Position numbers and translations under genes: made by a program
The notes under the pieces: generated by a model
Seen by the model: the letters and a program-made list of their open reading frames with translations, nothing else
Told to the model about the DNA's origin: nothing
Database searches by the model: none
In this document: piece by piece, positions 1 through 12,061 of the stretch
Position numbering within the stretch: the first letter of the stretch is position 1
How the letters are laid out: the number at the start of each line of letters is the position of its first letter
Source of the DNA: Atopsyche davidsoni
Taxonomy: Eukaryota; Arthropoda; Insecta; Trichoptera; Hydrobiosidae
Assembly: GCA_022113835.1 (NCBI GenBank)
Contig: JAILWY010000009.1
Location: forward strand, 6,548,001 to 6,612,000
Length of the DNA: 64,000 nucleotides
Direction: 5' to 3'

Positions 1-98
1 TTAAAACAACGAATGTTTTACTCACATAGCAACAAAAGAGGAGTTTTATTAAATATGTTTGAGAATTTCTTGTTAATTTCTATAACGTTTAATTTTAG
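1..98 (+). other. 3' end of an intron with splice acceptor
   Basis: The stretch is AT-rich and ends in a T-rich tract followed by TTTTAG at 93-98, directly before an open coding exon. The TAG at 96-98 is in frame with the downstream reading frame, so the reading frame cannot continue upstream without splicing. Earlier exons of the gene lie outside the window to the left. Confidence 0.75.
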
Positions 99-437
99 AT
101 GGCGGGTATGTTAAAATTGAATAGAGGATTACAAAAGTTAGATATTTCTGTGAATGATTTCTCTGGTGAAGCTGAAGCAAATTTGATCGAGGCCATGAGC
201 GTCAATAAAGTTCTGCTGGAGGTAGACATGAGACTTTCCGGTATGTCTGAAAAGGCGCAGGAGACTATTAAAGGTTTTTTGGAGAGAAATAAAGGTTTTG
301 TGGGTACATACATGGAGCCTCCTCAACCGCCACCCCCGCTGTACAAGAACGACCCTGAATACCTCATCTGGGAGTATAACCCCACCAATCCAAAACGCAT
401 TGGAAACTTTTACCCACCAAGAATACCAGAAAATTAA
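99..437 (+). CDS. Terminal exon of a leucine-rich-repeat (ribonuclease-inhibitor-type) protein, partial
   Basis: The exon encodes 112 codons ending in TAA at 435-437. The first ATG coincides with the splice junction, so it is probably an internal methionine rather than the true start. Residues 11-33 (LQKLDISVNDF then an amphipathic helix) and 39-64 (LLEVDMRLSGMSEKAQ then FLERN) match the strand-plus-helix pattern of RI-type LRRs. A proline cluster follows at 74-80 (PPQPPPP), then an aromatic tail (EYLIWEY at 87-93). RI-type LRR proteins are usually cytoplasmic protein-binding scaffolds; LRRC74-, LRRC34- or TCTE1-like proteins are candidates, but the C-terminal fragment cannot decide. Codon use is clearly more GC-rich than the flanks, which supports coding. 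The 3' UTR begins inside an inverted repeat. Confidence 0.8.
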   Translation: MAGMLKLNRGLQKLDISVNDFSGEAEANLIEAMSVNKVLLEVDMRLSGMSEKAQETIKGFLERNKGFVGTYMEPPQPPPPLYKNDPEYLIWEYNPTNPKRIGNFYPPRIPEN

Positions 438-444
438 ACAAAAA

Positions 445-450
445 AATAAA
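445..450 (+). terminator. Polyadenylation signal AATAAA (first)
   Basis: A canonical AATAAA lies 8 nt after the LRR stop codon, inside the left arm of the inverted repeat. A second AATAAA at 535-540 lies in the loop region and gives a more usual 3' UTR length. Either could be used. Confidence 0.5.
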
Positions 451-534
451 TGATTGCTGGCGTGAAAAAAAAATTTGTTTCACTTTTTTAAAAAGATTTT
501 ACAAGCTTTTAATTTAATTTGGGAATTTTTTTCG

Positions 535-540
535 AATAAA
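535..540 (+). terminator. Polyadenylation signal AATAAA (second)
   Basis: Canonical hexamer about 100 nt after the LRR stop codon, in the unpaired part of the 436-651 inverted repeat. It is followed by T/GT-containing sequence that could serve as a downstream element. Confidence 0.5.
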
Positions 541-651
541 TATCAATAATCGACATAGATGTTTGTTCTAACATAATGAGTTATTATAGGCAGGATAAAT
601 ATAGATGTTAGAATATTTTTTTCACACCAGCAAACATTTATTTTTTTGTTT

Positions 652-3600
652 GATCAATTTAAAGTAGAACGTAGAACTGTGAACGTAGTTTTTTTTATAA
701 ACCTTTTTTATAAAATTATTTTTTGGTGCACATTTTACAAAATATATATAAACATATTTTATAGGTTTTTAGAATTTCAATACTCGTAACTATTTATTTT
801 ATAAAAAACTTATACACGGGTGTCAAAATAAAAATTATATATTTTTTAAAATTGATGGTATCCACTTTAAGGCAAAATATTATAAAATTTATTATCTTCA
901 CGAGCAAATACATTAAAATTGAAATTTTAAAATTTTATATGCACGTGAGTCATTTGTCAGAAAATTGTTTGTGTTAAAAAATCAAGTATCAATAATATAA
1001 TAAAAAAGCCCAACTGTTTTTAATTTGACATATTTATGATGATGTTTAAAGATTTTGATAGTTAACATACTAAAATATATATGTATATAAATATTTACTT
1101 GAATTGATACGTTATAGGCCCATTATTTAATTCTTGAATTTCAGCGTATAATAGAATACTACGATGTCACAATTGCTGATCATAATGCTTTAGTCTTCCA
1201 TCACGTCTGCATTCACCACCTTTTTCCCAAGAGCTTCCAGCAACGTTCAGTTATTGTGTAAGCGTATTTCAATTTCGGAAGAGATGTAATGGAAGGAAGC
1301 AGTTGCCCTGAACACCGCGGAGGAAGGAAGGTTCTAGAAGCTATCCGTCATAGTCATTGACCAAGCGCGGGAGACGCGCTCCAGCGGTGGACCGCGAAGC
1401 AGTTTTGGGAGTCTGCCAGGAGAAGTAGAATCTTTTTCAGATTTATTACGATTCCAAGTACAAATATAGGTTTAATAGAACAGTCAAAAATAATATATTA
1501 TATTATTCGGAAATATTAGATTAAAAGAAAACCGAGAGGCAATATACAATATATTTGTTTGTATTTTTTTCATAATAATATTGAGAAATTATTACCTATT
1601 TTTTATGCATCAAACCTACTTCTATTGTCAAGGCGAACCAACTAATTAAAGCCAAGCACATTCAAGTATGTCATCGCTACGGTATCTCGCATATCGAAAG
1701 TACTTTTGAATAAGTAAACGGTTCCATCAATAAGCATATTTGTAGAATTCAAAGACTTTACTCGAGGTGTCAATAAGATTCAATGTAATAAAAAAATGGC
1801 TTTACAAATAAAGGACTAAAATTGCGATGACTACTACTAACTGTTTTAAAATGAGTATAAGTTATTAAATAATGGTAGGCAGACCCATATGAGTTAGGCA
1901 AGTCAAAATCAATGTGAATGATTTTTGGAAATAATAAAAGCCGTTACTTTGGTGTAAGATTGAACTGAGATTTAAGCTTTACAGAACTGACTGCTGTAGT
2001 AAAACTGTTGAAATCCAATAATTGCGATGTTCTGTAGTCAGAATCTATTCTGATAACTATATGTGGTTCCAAAGCAATAATGCAAAAAAAAACATCTGAG
2101 ACGGTCTTTAAAAAATATGAAAAAATATATTTGTGTATTCGTTATCATCCCTCCATGGTTGAAGAGGCGGGGGGTGAAATTCAGAGGAAGCCGGGAGACG
2201 TGATCAAATTATTAGAAGGCGGGGAGGGGTAGAAACCCGAGGAGCGCGCAGCCTGCTACGGTCCACCCGACTGCTCCAGCGGGAGGCAACACCACCGGGG
2301 AAGGGGCGTCTAATCACGGGCACCACCTGAAAACGTCTACTTTGTTGGGTGTTAAATCCACAGTTGTTGCGCAACTTATTAACAACAAAATTAAATATTT
2401 TATTTCTCTCCACAGCCAAACGAAATGAGATCATTGTGTTTATTCTTTTTTGAAAATACAAGCAAAGGTTTTTATTTAAATAGCAGTTGTTATAATTTTG
2501 ATAAATATAGAAAACATGTCCGGAAAACCAAATCAATCCAGAATGTTTTAATTTTTGTTAAAAAAATAATTTAAATAACCCTGAATTTAAAAAAGACGAA
2601 TTTAGATAAATATAATAGACTTTGAATTTATAAACAATATTTAATACGTGTAGGTGTAGGTTTTTCTATACTAAACGATAATTTGCGATGGATTTAAAGA
2701 TATTACCTCGCATTTACATAATTCGATCGAAAACACAATAAAACAGTAGCATGAATAAAAAACAGACCTGATTCTCTCATGCTACTTTATCAAACCGAAG
2801 TGTTGAATAATAAATGATCAGAAGCTACGTATTCTATGGTTTTAAAGTAAAAATATATTTTTATTTCGTTTAATATATATTATTTCAATAAAAATTAACA
2901 AATTTTTGTTTTTAAGTATTTTTAAAATAAAATACAATAAAATATTTAATATTAGTTCTCAATAAAAATTATGATGCAATATATCCCAGATATTGAACAA
3001 ATACACAAATTTATGTACTTTTTAATACAATATATTAAATTTGACGACTTTATTTAAACGTTAAATAAACTAGCCATCAATATTGGTAAGTAGCCATACA
3101 ATATATTCCCTAATTATATTGTGCACACGTTAGGTATTATGACATGTTGTTTGAACATGACTAATAAAATATTAATAAGCACGATATTTTCGGTTGCGAT
3201 CTATGTCTATGGTATTATATATTAATGATATTAAATGACCACGGAAAACTACTTTCAAAGTATACGCTGCAAAGAAATTCGTACAAATCTACATATTCGT
3301 TAAATATTAAGTGGAAATAAAGTTAACGTGGGAAAGTGAATTGGATGGCTCAGGTACGTGACCCCGAACTTATGCGGAAGGGTGGTGAAGAATAACTAAA
3401 AACTACCCACTTAGTAGCATCACGCTGGGCAAACGCGAAGTCTCAACTCTAATCGTTCCTTTGCCGGGCCTCGGATGAGATTAATTATGTATCAGAAGTT
3501 CTAAGCGGGCTTACGGCACAATGTGAGTCACCATTATAAATAAATAAATATACATATATATATATTTAAAATCTTGTTTGCAATCTTGACTTAATATATC

Positions 3601-3875
3601 AGAACTAAATAAAATTGTTGATAAATTGAATAAATAAAAAAAAACACAAATTTTAAATTGTGCAATTGCTGTATAATGATTTAAAAGTTTTGAAAAGCTG
3701 GGAAACTTATTCACACAAACGCTACTAAATATTTGATGACGTATAAAGTACAATAAACTAATTCACTCTGCGTGAATACTTCATCCTATTTCCATTTCCG
3801 CATCCACTCCCCGAGCGCGGTGTAATTGCCGCGCCCAACGCAGCAGCGGCCAGTGACGGATTAGGCTGCGGCGCC
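652..3875. other. AT-rich noncoding spacer with three GC-rich patches
   Basis: No splice-bounded coding frame is visible on either strand. The background is A/T homopolymer-rich. GC-rich patches occur at 1261-1440, 2149-2345 and 3341-3520. The 110-codon minus-strand frame at 2204-2536 runs through one of them and shows no recognisable motif, so I treat it as compositional. Confidence 0.6.
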
Positions 3876-4007
3876 GGGGCAGGGCCGGGGCAGGGCAGGG
3901 GCAGGGCAGGGGCAGGGCAGGGGCAGGGCAGGGGCAGGGCAGGGGCAGGGTCGGGGCAGGACCGGGGCAGGACCGGGGCAGGGTCGGGGCAGGGCAGGGG
4001 CAGGGCT
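3876..4007 (+). repeat. GC minisatellite, twelve 11-bp units
   Basis: Twelve consecutive 11-bp units fit exactly into 132 bp. The common unit is GGGGCAGGGCA, with variants ending GGCC, GGTC, GACC and GGCT. Variant units are clustered (units 7-10) rather than scattered. The plus strand has repeated G3-4 runs and could form G-quadruplexes. Because 11 is not a multiple of 3, the array stays open in all frames and creates the long proline/alanine frames on the minus strand, which are not genes. Confidence 0.92.
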
Positions 4008-7000
4008 GGCTCGGCGCCGAATTTGCATCAGGCATTTCCTGTGCATGTCACGGAGTCAATTTTCGGATTATACACACTCGTTATAAGCGCGAGATTATAG
4101 ACCAACATGCGAATACCAAACTGGTGAAATTTCCGAAAATTTATGGAGTGAATATTATACCTGTCAATTTTCATATATTAATAAAAGCTGAAAATAAAAA
4201 AAAAACAATTTGCAAGAGAAAAATATAAAGCTTGTTATACAATGTAGACATTGCTTGCTTCTATAAAAAAAAAAAAAATAATCCGCAAATGATAATTACA
4301 ATAATTTGTTTACAAAAAAACGCAGATTTTTCACTTGACAAATAGATTTAGTGCTGATTAAATATTTTTGTTTTTAAAATGATTTACTAATTATATAGAT
4401 AATCTTTTTGTAAAGGCCGATACGTATATGCGTATTAAGCAAAAGGGTAAAGTTGGTGAGCATATTGAGTGACCGATAATGTGACCTTATTCAGACCGAT
4501 TTTTCAAAAAAATGACAGGATGACATTTTATAATGTCACAAGGAGTAGAATAAAATAAAAATAACATTCAGAGTTATAATACCACAGTATGTCGTTTTAA
4601 AAAAAAATGGTGAGGAATACTGCAATGAGAATTAGTTATTATTATTGATTGAGTGACAAGAAGTATAAAAAATTGTAAATAAAAAAATTAAAATTACTTG
4701 ATGTTATATAATTTTTTTTTATTCTTTATTATGTGATTTTTTAAATAAAAAAAAAAAAAAAATTATAATAATATTACTTAATATGACAACAGTTTTATAT
4801 TTTTTATAAATTTCCAGCCTAGTCTAGCGCAGTGAAATTAAGTTGAAGGTTTTGTTCTGGCCGAGCGTCGCTCAGGCTATTGTCTAGGAAATGATCTCAA
4901 AGAATATGGTTATTATTGTTGGACTCTTCAAAAGGAATTTCGTGAAAAGCCCGCAATCAGGAGGCAGTTGTGTCCTCTTTATGGGAAGTTGCCCGTGCCT
5001 TGCCAGGGCATAAACAATCTGCCTTTATTGCCGCTGCAGTCGACATATATCGCCCATAATCCGAGAAACTCCCTTAATTCGGATAAAAGATAGTCATTTT
5101 ATCAATACGCCTGTAACTTCAACATTGGAAAGTATCCAATTTTGGATAATTGCATTTGAATTTGGTTGCATTGCTCAATTGTGCATTACCTTCTAATGTT
5201 GTAAGGGTTATGCAATTCTATTGTATTGATTATAATTCGTATTTCATCAATGTCTAATGGAAGGATTCAAAGAGATTGAATTTTATTATATATTTAACAT
5301 TTTGTACCGACTTCTTTGAACAATCCTTGAATTGAATTGACGGCTTGAATGCAATTGGTTTGGCGTTTTCATTTTTATATATTTATAATATAATCAAATT
5401 ACACTTGAGCAAGAAAACCTCTAAATAAAAAAAGTTTAGATACGTTAAGACGAGATTTAAAAAAAACTTTGAAAAACAAATAAAAAAAGAATTTTATTCG
5501 TTAATTATCTATAAATACAATGTGGAGTCAATGTTTTTTTTTAAATTCGTCTACCAATTGAGTTCAAAAATATGTTCTCAAAGAGAAAGTGAGTATACCG
5601 CCTATACAAGAAGTCTCATTTGCAATTTCATTGTTTTAATTCAATTATTTGAGATCTGATATTTTGTAATGAAATAAAACAAAGCTACGCTCGTTATTTT
5701 TTGGGGACCCACCACGGCTGCAGGGAAGTCTACAGATGCGATTAATGTTCGTGGATTAATTTTGTTTGCAATTTAAAATGTGGTTGAATGTATTAGATTA
5801 TAATTTAGAGACAATGTACCTTACCGGCCTCACGCACCGGGCTACGTGCTCGCAAAACTCTAAGTCCCATCAGTAAAACTGAACTGACACGCTGTGCACT
5901 GCGTCCATTATACTCGCGAATGATTCGTATTCGTACACATCCAATCAAATCTAGTCACGGGTATGTTGCAAATCGATCGCGACATGGAAAGGAAATCAGA
6001 ATTGCACTTGTGTGACTATACCATATAAATCAATACGATTTGATTAACCGGCAATGGAGTACGTTGAATTTGCAAATTAAATAACACTGACTAGTTTCAA
6101 AGGACAGTGATAAACTTATCTTCACGTGTTTTTTTTTAAAGTTAGCATTAAATGAAGAGATATAAAGAAAAACATATTTTTCTCATCACGGATATAAAAT
6201 AAAAAAATTGCTAGTACATAAAACATGTTTAAATTTTGCAATGTTTAGTTTACTATCTTTAAGCATAAGTAGTTGAAAAGCTTCAATTAAAAAAAGCCAT
6301 TTTTTTTATCGCTTACACAATATATTTATGTTTAAAAAAAAAATCTTTTCGCTAAATAACTTTGGACTAAATAAATGACAGTTATTAATTTAACATGACA
6401 ACGTGATTAATTCACTCGGCCTTTTTCTTAATTTTGTTTCATTTTTGCTTCTTTCAGTATCTCTACGATCAGTAAAACAAATCAAGTGTCATTTCAATAG
6501 CAATCACGTTTTATTAATAGTATAATTCTAACAAGACGTAAAATAACACTTGTCGTTTTTCCGAGGTGTTCATTTAAAACTATACTATTTTTGGAATTCG
6601 TGTTTTAATTTCATTGAGTAAAAATAAATTTTTACCAAATGTGATCGTGTTCTGAAGCGTTAAAAAATATAATATTTTTATATTCTATACACTATACAAA
6701 CACAGGTTTACACATACACACTAGTGCTGTTGTTTACTTTTAGCCAGGTATTCCAATCGCACGTATTTCTTCACAGGACATAATCAGCATTTCGCAAGAT
6801 TAATATTTTCTTTGCGTTGAACATGAAATACGACCATTAGCTTTGACATATTACGGGGCAACTTTAAGATTTAGTTTGGTCAAAGCTGGGATTTCAAAAG
6901 AGATTTATGTTACATTGAAAATATTTTCCGTGTCGGCACGTCTATTGCGGTAGGATCGCGCGCCTCCGGGTGACCGTATTGGGTTTTATCGGTCTCTTAA

Positions 7001-7774
7001 TAAAGTTTTCTTTGTTTAATCGTATTTGTTAAAAATAAAAAACTTCCGGTAGTAAGTGGCCTGAATGCTGAGGCGGGCGGGCCAATTTACTCTCGATTGT
7101 CGGAGAACTTTCGGAAATGAAGGCTTAGTTGCTTTTTAATTGAAAACGCTATGAGATTATACGATAAGTAGGACAAAACAACTTTTATCCGTTAAAATCC
7201 AGTTATAGTTTTCAAACATTCCCTTCACCTGTTCAAATGCTTAAATATGTTTATTTCAGTTATTATTTTTATCTATGTTTTTGAATTTATTGACTTTTTT
7301 CAGAGAAAAGGATTCAATCGGAATATTTTGTATTCAATAATGAACGTTACATTCGGAAATAATGATTTTTATTAACAAAAGAAGGTATTTTAATGTATTT
7401 AAAGAATAAATATTTTAAATTGATGAAGATTGAACCGAGTAATATTTAGTAATGCTCAGAAAAACCTTAATTAAACAGAACCTTTTGTGAATAATTATTT
7501 TATTTAGACGTAAGAAGATTATGAAAATATCAGAAGGTTTAAAAATTATTTGTCAATATATTTTACCTGACCATAAAAATCATAAAATATCTTGAATTGT
7601 AAGCATATAAAAATGGAAATCCATTAAGTACTTTCTATAAAAAAAAATTATACTTCTCGTATTAAAGCGTATTTCTAAATATTTTTACTAAGATAAACGT
7701 GATTATTTTCCTAAATCTGACTGTTGCTGAACGAGTGAAAGTTTTTAAATCTTGATCGTTGAATTTTACAGAAT

Positions 7775-7890
7775 TGCAACTCGGCGAGTAAGCGGAAGGA
7801 GGCGTGAAATGTCACTTCAAGATGGCCGCTGACACCCGTGACGTCAACTGCCCGGATGTGACGGTGAACTTCCGTTACTACGCTTTTAAG
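7775..7890. promoter_or_regulatory. GC-rich module with YY1/PHO-like and CRE sites
   Basis: An isolated GC-rich patch contains AAGATGGCCGC (7819-7829), which fits the YY1/Pleiohomeotic core, and a perfect palindromic CRE/ATF octamer TGACGTCA (7839-7846) ten bases further on. No TATA box or coding frame is attached. The regulatory role is inferred from motif density only. Confidence 0.35.
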
Positions 7891-8563
7891 ATTTTAAGCT
7901 GAAAACGCCAACTTTGACGAAATTGGGAATTATTAATGGTAATAAGTTGGTTTCCTATCAGAATATCAAAAAGCTGATTACAAATTATTATTTCTTATAA
8001 ATATGTATAAAAGCTCTTATACTGATAGATAAATAAATTCAAAACTTTTATTATATTATGCATGTTTTATATAAAGTATGTAATTCCTCACTTTTTTATT
8101 ATTACTAATAAACGCTTTAGAAAAAATCCTATAAAAATTCTATTGAAACATAGAAACCAATTAGAATATAAGGATTTTGTTCTGTTCAATGTGAGGTCAT
8201 ATACATTTTTCAAATTTTATAACAAAATAATTTTCATATAACAATTTAAAAGATTATTAATGAATAACTAAAAAAGTATTCTTTTCGAAATAATTGGACC
8301 ATCAAATTACCATCGTCGAATAGCTGTCATGAAAATTATTGGAGATGTTTTTATGGGGATTGTTACAAACGTAAATCAAATTAGGTTTTCTCAATTTGCA
8401 ACGATTTAAAATCATATTTTTATAAAAGCAATATTCATAAGCACAACGATTGAATATTTATGAAGATTATCAACAGTCTGAGAATACTCGCTTATAGATG
8501 CCTATTACCAATATGCCGGTCCACACGAGTGGTTTCACATCTCCTACAAAAACTACATTACTC

Positions 8564-8655
8564 TAATGATTGGCGTTGTCGGGGATTACATATGCGGCCC
8601 GGGCCAAAGGAAGATGTTACAGGGGGTAGATTGGGTGATGAGGGTAATTTACGTC
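8564..8655. repeat. Copy 1 of a duplicated module (TAATGATTGGCG ... TTGGGTGATGAGGG)
   Basis: TAATGATTGGCG at 8564-8575 is followed 67 bp later by TTGGGTGATGAGGGTAATT (from 8631). The same two blocks occur in the same order and orientation in the patch at 9754-9850, with additional shared words (GGATTA, AGGAAG). The shared blocks contain homeodomain-type TAAT and CCAAT-box (ATTGG) cores. Confidence 0.55.
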
Positions 8656-9130
8656 AATACTTATGACCGTAGATTTATTCCCGTAAAAAAATGAGCCCCT
8701 TTGAAATATTATCACAATTATTTATGACCTGAGTGATAGAAATGTATAAAAGAAAATCATCATTTGCATAGCATTGTTTTAGTAACAGTGAAAATAAAAT
8801 TTTCAGATAAAAGCAATTTAAAAACATTAAAAAAATGTTTGGAGATTATTTGATTATTTTATATAGTGTTATAAATATAGGTATGATGAAAAGTATATCA
8901 TTTAGGTGACACACATTCTCAACTCATCTGCAAATTAAAAAAAAATCTTGTAACAAACTCGTTATTTACTCGTAAAAATAAATATGTAACTTGATCAAAG
9001 ACATTTTCCACGTTTTATATTTTAGTGTAAATGAAGCCAATAAGTTTTATGGTTTATTATCTATATTTTGTTAAATTATATTGGTGATTACATTCGAATA
9101 ATACATTTTATTACAGCTCAACACACTTAA

Positions 9131-9550
9131 GTCGGGGCGGGTACTAGTACCCGTTTCGCGGACTGCTGTCTGAAGGCCGGGCGCGTGTACGTTTTTGAAT
9201 GTGTTTACTCTAAAAGCGACAGAAGGTCATTTTATTCATTAGGTTTACAGCTCGAAATATTTGTTTAGGACTCGTCAACGTTACTTCTACTAATACTGTC
9301 CAGTGATTCTGAACAAAGTGACAATGAAGAATGATAATCCTCCAATTATTGTACATTTTTTAGGACAAAGTGGTGTTGTGATGCCAAGTAATCCGCAAAG
9401 TGTGTACGATGTGGTTCAACTTTTTATAGGAAACGATTTATTTGACTACATGCAAATCAAAGAGTGTATAGACTAGATTTCACACGTGCAATTTTACGCG
9501 AATTTCGTCCGCTTCGCACATCAGTTTAGTCTATTTAGTACCCGCGTGTG
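9131..9550 (+). mobile_element. Decayed piggyBac-like element between TTAA sites
   Basis: The segment is bounded by TTAA at 9127-9130 and TTAA at 9551-9554, the target used by piggyBac elements. Near both ends GCGGGTACTA occurs in inverted orientation (left arm close to 9137; right arm as TAGTACCCGC close to 9535-9544). Inside is a coding scrap resembling the start of a piggyBac transposase. The terminal 5-6 bases differ between ends, so the TIRs are eroded or the boundaries are slightly off. Confidence 0.6.
9339..9476 (+). pseudogene. piggyBac-type transposase N-terminal fragment
   Basis: Forty-five codons plus TAG read PPIIVHFLGQSGVV, then an aromatic/hydrophobic run (VVQLFIGNDLFDYM). This matches the start of the conserved region of piggyBac transposases, where a (P)xxxF-G-xSG motif precedes a P-x-(D/Y)-x-x-LFF-x-x-L-(F/L) stretch. 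Just upstream, in another frame, an acidic run (SDSEQSDNEE) fits the acidic N-terminus of the family, so a frameshift separates them. The catalytic DDD domain is absent: the frame stops and the element ends about 75 bp later. Confidence 0.55.
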
Positions 9551-9753
9551 TTAAATTTTGCCACGTCAAACTTAAAATACTGAGTAACTGTTATGCATCA
9601 AGTTTATACTATATTTTGAAATATAGTTAAAATGTTTATACTACATTTTAGATATTTTTTATATTATGTTTTAAATACTGTTATCCAGAAAATCTTTGCG
9701 GGTACACTATTGTTGCTTTTCAGTTTCAAAAGTAGTGTTTTACTTTTATGCTG

Positions 9754-9850
9754 TAATGATTGGCGGGACCGAGGATTATCCTGAAGTCCAGAGGAAGGTA
9801 AGTAAGGTTGGAGAGTAGCCGAGGGTGAGTTGGGTGATAAGGGTAATTCG
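9754..9850. repeat. Copy 2 of the duplicated module
   Basis: TAATGATTGGCG at 9754-9765 is followed 76 bp later by TTGGGTGATAAGGGTAATT (from 9830), mirroring the module at 8564-8655. The intervening sequence is partly alignable (GAGGATTA, AGGAAG). The surrounding patch extends to about 9965 and also has an E-box CACGTG near 9922. Confidence 0.55.
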
Positions 9851-12036
9851 TCATCCTGGGAGGGTTGGTGTAGTGTGGTAGGGGAGGATGGGGGATGGTG
9901 CGTCACGTGTCCATGGGATCACGTGCTCCCCGAGCAATTTGCCGCAAGTGGGCCGGAGATTCTATTTATTGAGCTCTGATTTATTTATGATGTATCTAAC
10001 ACAATAATGTTTTATGGCTGTACGTAATTTTACCGGATTTTTGTTACAGAATGAAGAGCTGTAAAAACTGTTTTACTAAAAAAATATGTTCGTAGGTGCT
10101 CTAGGTGCCCGTTGTTTTTATTCTTGTACTAACACCATGTACAGGGAAATTAATTAAATGAATCATAATTGGATTATACTGAGAAAAAATAAGTGTGATC
10201 ATCAATTCAAATATGTACTATGATCTAAATAACGTATAATGCTAAGATTTTTCTTATTTATTTTTAATAAATAGTTGAACATGCGAACACAAGTACTTAT
10301 ATTTACGCGAAACAATATATAAAACAAGCTTAGTCAAAAAATTACAAAAGTATTTGATATTACTTATCTGTTGAAACGTGTAGATTTACCACTGAAAATA
10401 TTTTATAATAAATTTACTTTATATATTTTGAAATATTAGGTTTAAATAATTCGATGAGAATCATAATAAAAATTCATTTTTAAATTTGTAGCTCATATGA
10501 ATAAAACGAAGAAAAAATATTTTTGTGAGACTGGTGGGTTTGATTGTTACAAATTGTATTTTAAGATCAAATAATATTTTATTATTTTTTCATTTGCATG
10601 TGTGAATCATTCCTGACAAATATTTGCACTATATGCCTATTTAGATAGATAATGTAAAAAAATAAAAATATTTCAAAATATTTTGTTTACAAAAATTCTT
10701 TTTTTATAAGGCTTTTTATATATTTCTATTTTTATACAGACCCTCAATCAGTTTATTGTTTTTTAATTATTTATCATAATAAAGTTGTTTATACCTAAAT
10801 TTAAATAATATTTTACTAATAATTTGAATAAGATAATAAATGAATATGAAATTATTGCTTTACGTTATAAAATTATTTTCAGCTGGTAAATTTTCGTATT
10901 TGTAAATTTCCAGGAAAAATAATTTAGATTTGACCTTTTTGTCTGCCACAACAGAGGCGTGCTGCTTTGAGCTCATTAAAAACCTGTTTCCATTGACGTC
11001 CCTTCCTGGAAGCTGAGTTTTCTTTCTGGGTTATTTCAGGTTTTCATTGTTTAACGATTATAATTATTTTCACAATACTTTATAATCTAATGAGAGGCGC
11101 ACATAAAACAATACTTGAACAATAACATAACATTGAACTCTTTGGCTCTTTCAACAAAACAATGGTAGTCTAAAAAGCGTGATTTTAATAAATATATTAT
11201 TGAGAGTCTTAAATAATTCAATTTGAATGCATTAATAATATTTACTAATATGACTAGGCACATTACTTCATATATAGATATAGATAAGATAGATATAGAT
11301 AAGATAGATATAGATAAATACGCATCTGATTGACTTATCCGTAATTGACATGCATTAATAATAATCAACCCATATATCACAAAAGTATTGTTACGTTGTT
11401 AAGATAAATAAAAAACTAATTTTGATATCCAAGGATAAATTATCTTTTTTGGTCAGTGTTATTTAAAGTTATAATTTCATGGAAATTCATTTAGATTTTG
11501 ATTAACTTGGACATCAACGCCTAAGCACAGGCAATTCACATTGCACCTCATGGTGGCCCTGGGCGAGCCGACCAATCTAAATTGACAAGGGACGCATTAA
11601 ATTGTGTTTAATTAATGTCTGTACAAAGAATCAGCTCCAAAACGTTATATTTTAATAATTAATGACAATATCATCTTTAGTGGTAAAATAATGCAACGCC
11701 AAAATGAAATCACGAAGTGTGAAACGTTCATCAGTGAAATAATGAAAAAATTAATTCATTTTTTGACTATTGCGTTCCAATCACTTCGATCACTATAACA
11801 TTTTGTAATCGACTAAAAATTTATATGGTTGTATGCAACTATAGAACCGATGTATATATAAAAGTAACTTAACTTTAATATATACTTTTAAGGTATATTT
11901 GAATAGCATGCTTTTAAATCAACGATACTGACCACGTAAATATGCTAATCGGAAACACTACCTGAATGAGACAGTGCAGAGGTTTATGCGCCGAGTTTGC
12001 GCTGGTGCGTTGGCCACTCACCCCCCGGTACATGGG

Positions 12037-12061
12037 GGTGATGGGGTGATTTCCCATCACC
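12037..12061. other. Short perfect hairpin in a GC-rich patch
   Basis: GGTGATGGG (12037-12045) and CCCATCACC (12053-12061) are exact reverse complements separated by seven bases, in the GC-rich patch 11990-12135. It has no flanking U-run and no evident transcript. Confidence 0.4.

Larger units (their letters stand above)
436..651. repeat. 216-bp imperfect inverted repeat over the LRR gene 3' UTR
   Basis: The left arm 436-471 (starts AAACAAAAAAATAAATG, core TTGCTGG) pairs with the right arm about 616-651 (core CCAGCAA, ends TTTTTTTGTTT). About 36 bp pair with two mismatches, one in each copy around the TTGCTGG core. The arms enclose about 140 bp of AT-rich DNA. The repeat starts on the stop codon and includes the first AATAAA. 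It resembles a small MITE or foldback element, but I could not identify a clean target-site duplication. An mRNA ending beyond 651 would carry a long hairpin. Confidence 0.65.
4008..9126. other. AT-rich noncoding spacer with GC-rich patches
   Basis: GC-rich, CpG-containing patches stand out at about 4841-5095, 5700-5960, 6930-7140, 7775-7890 and 8490-8655. None has an open frame flanked by plausible acceptor and donor sites. The rest is A/T-rich with poly(A)/poly(T) runs, for example near 4266-4280 and 4747-4761. Confidence 0.6.

Noticed and set aside
3781..4046. Proline/alanine-rich minus-strand frames of 61-84 codons
   Set aside because: They are translations of the 11-bp minisatellite; the period is not a multiple of three, so all frames stay open.
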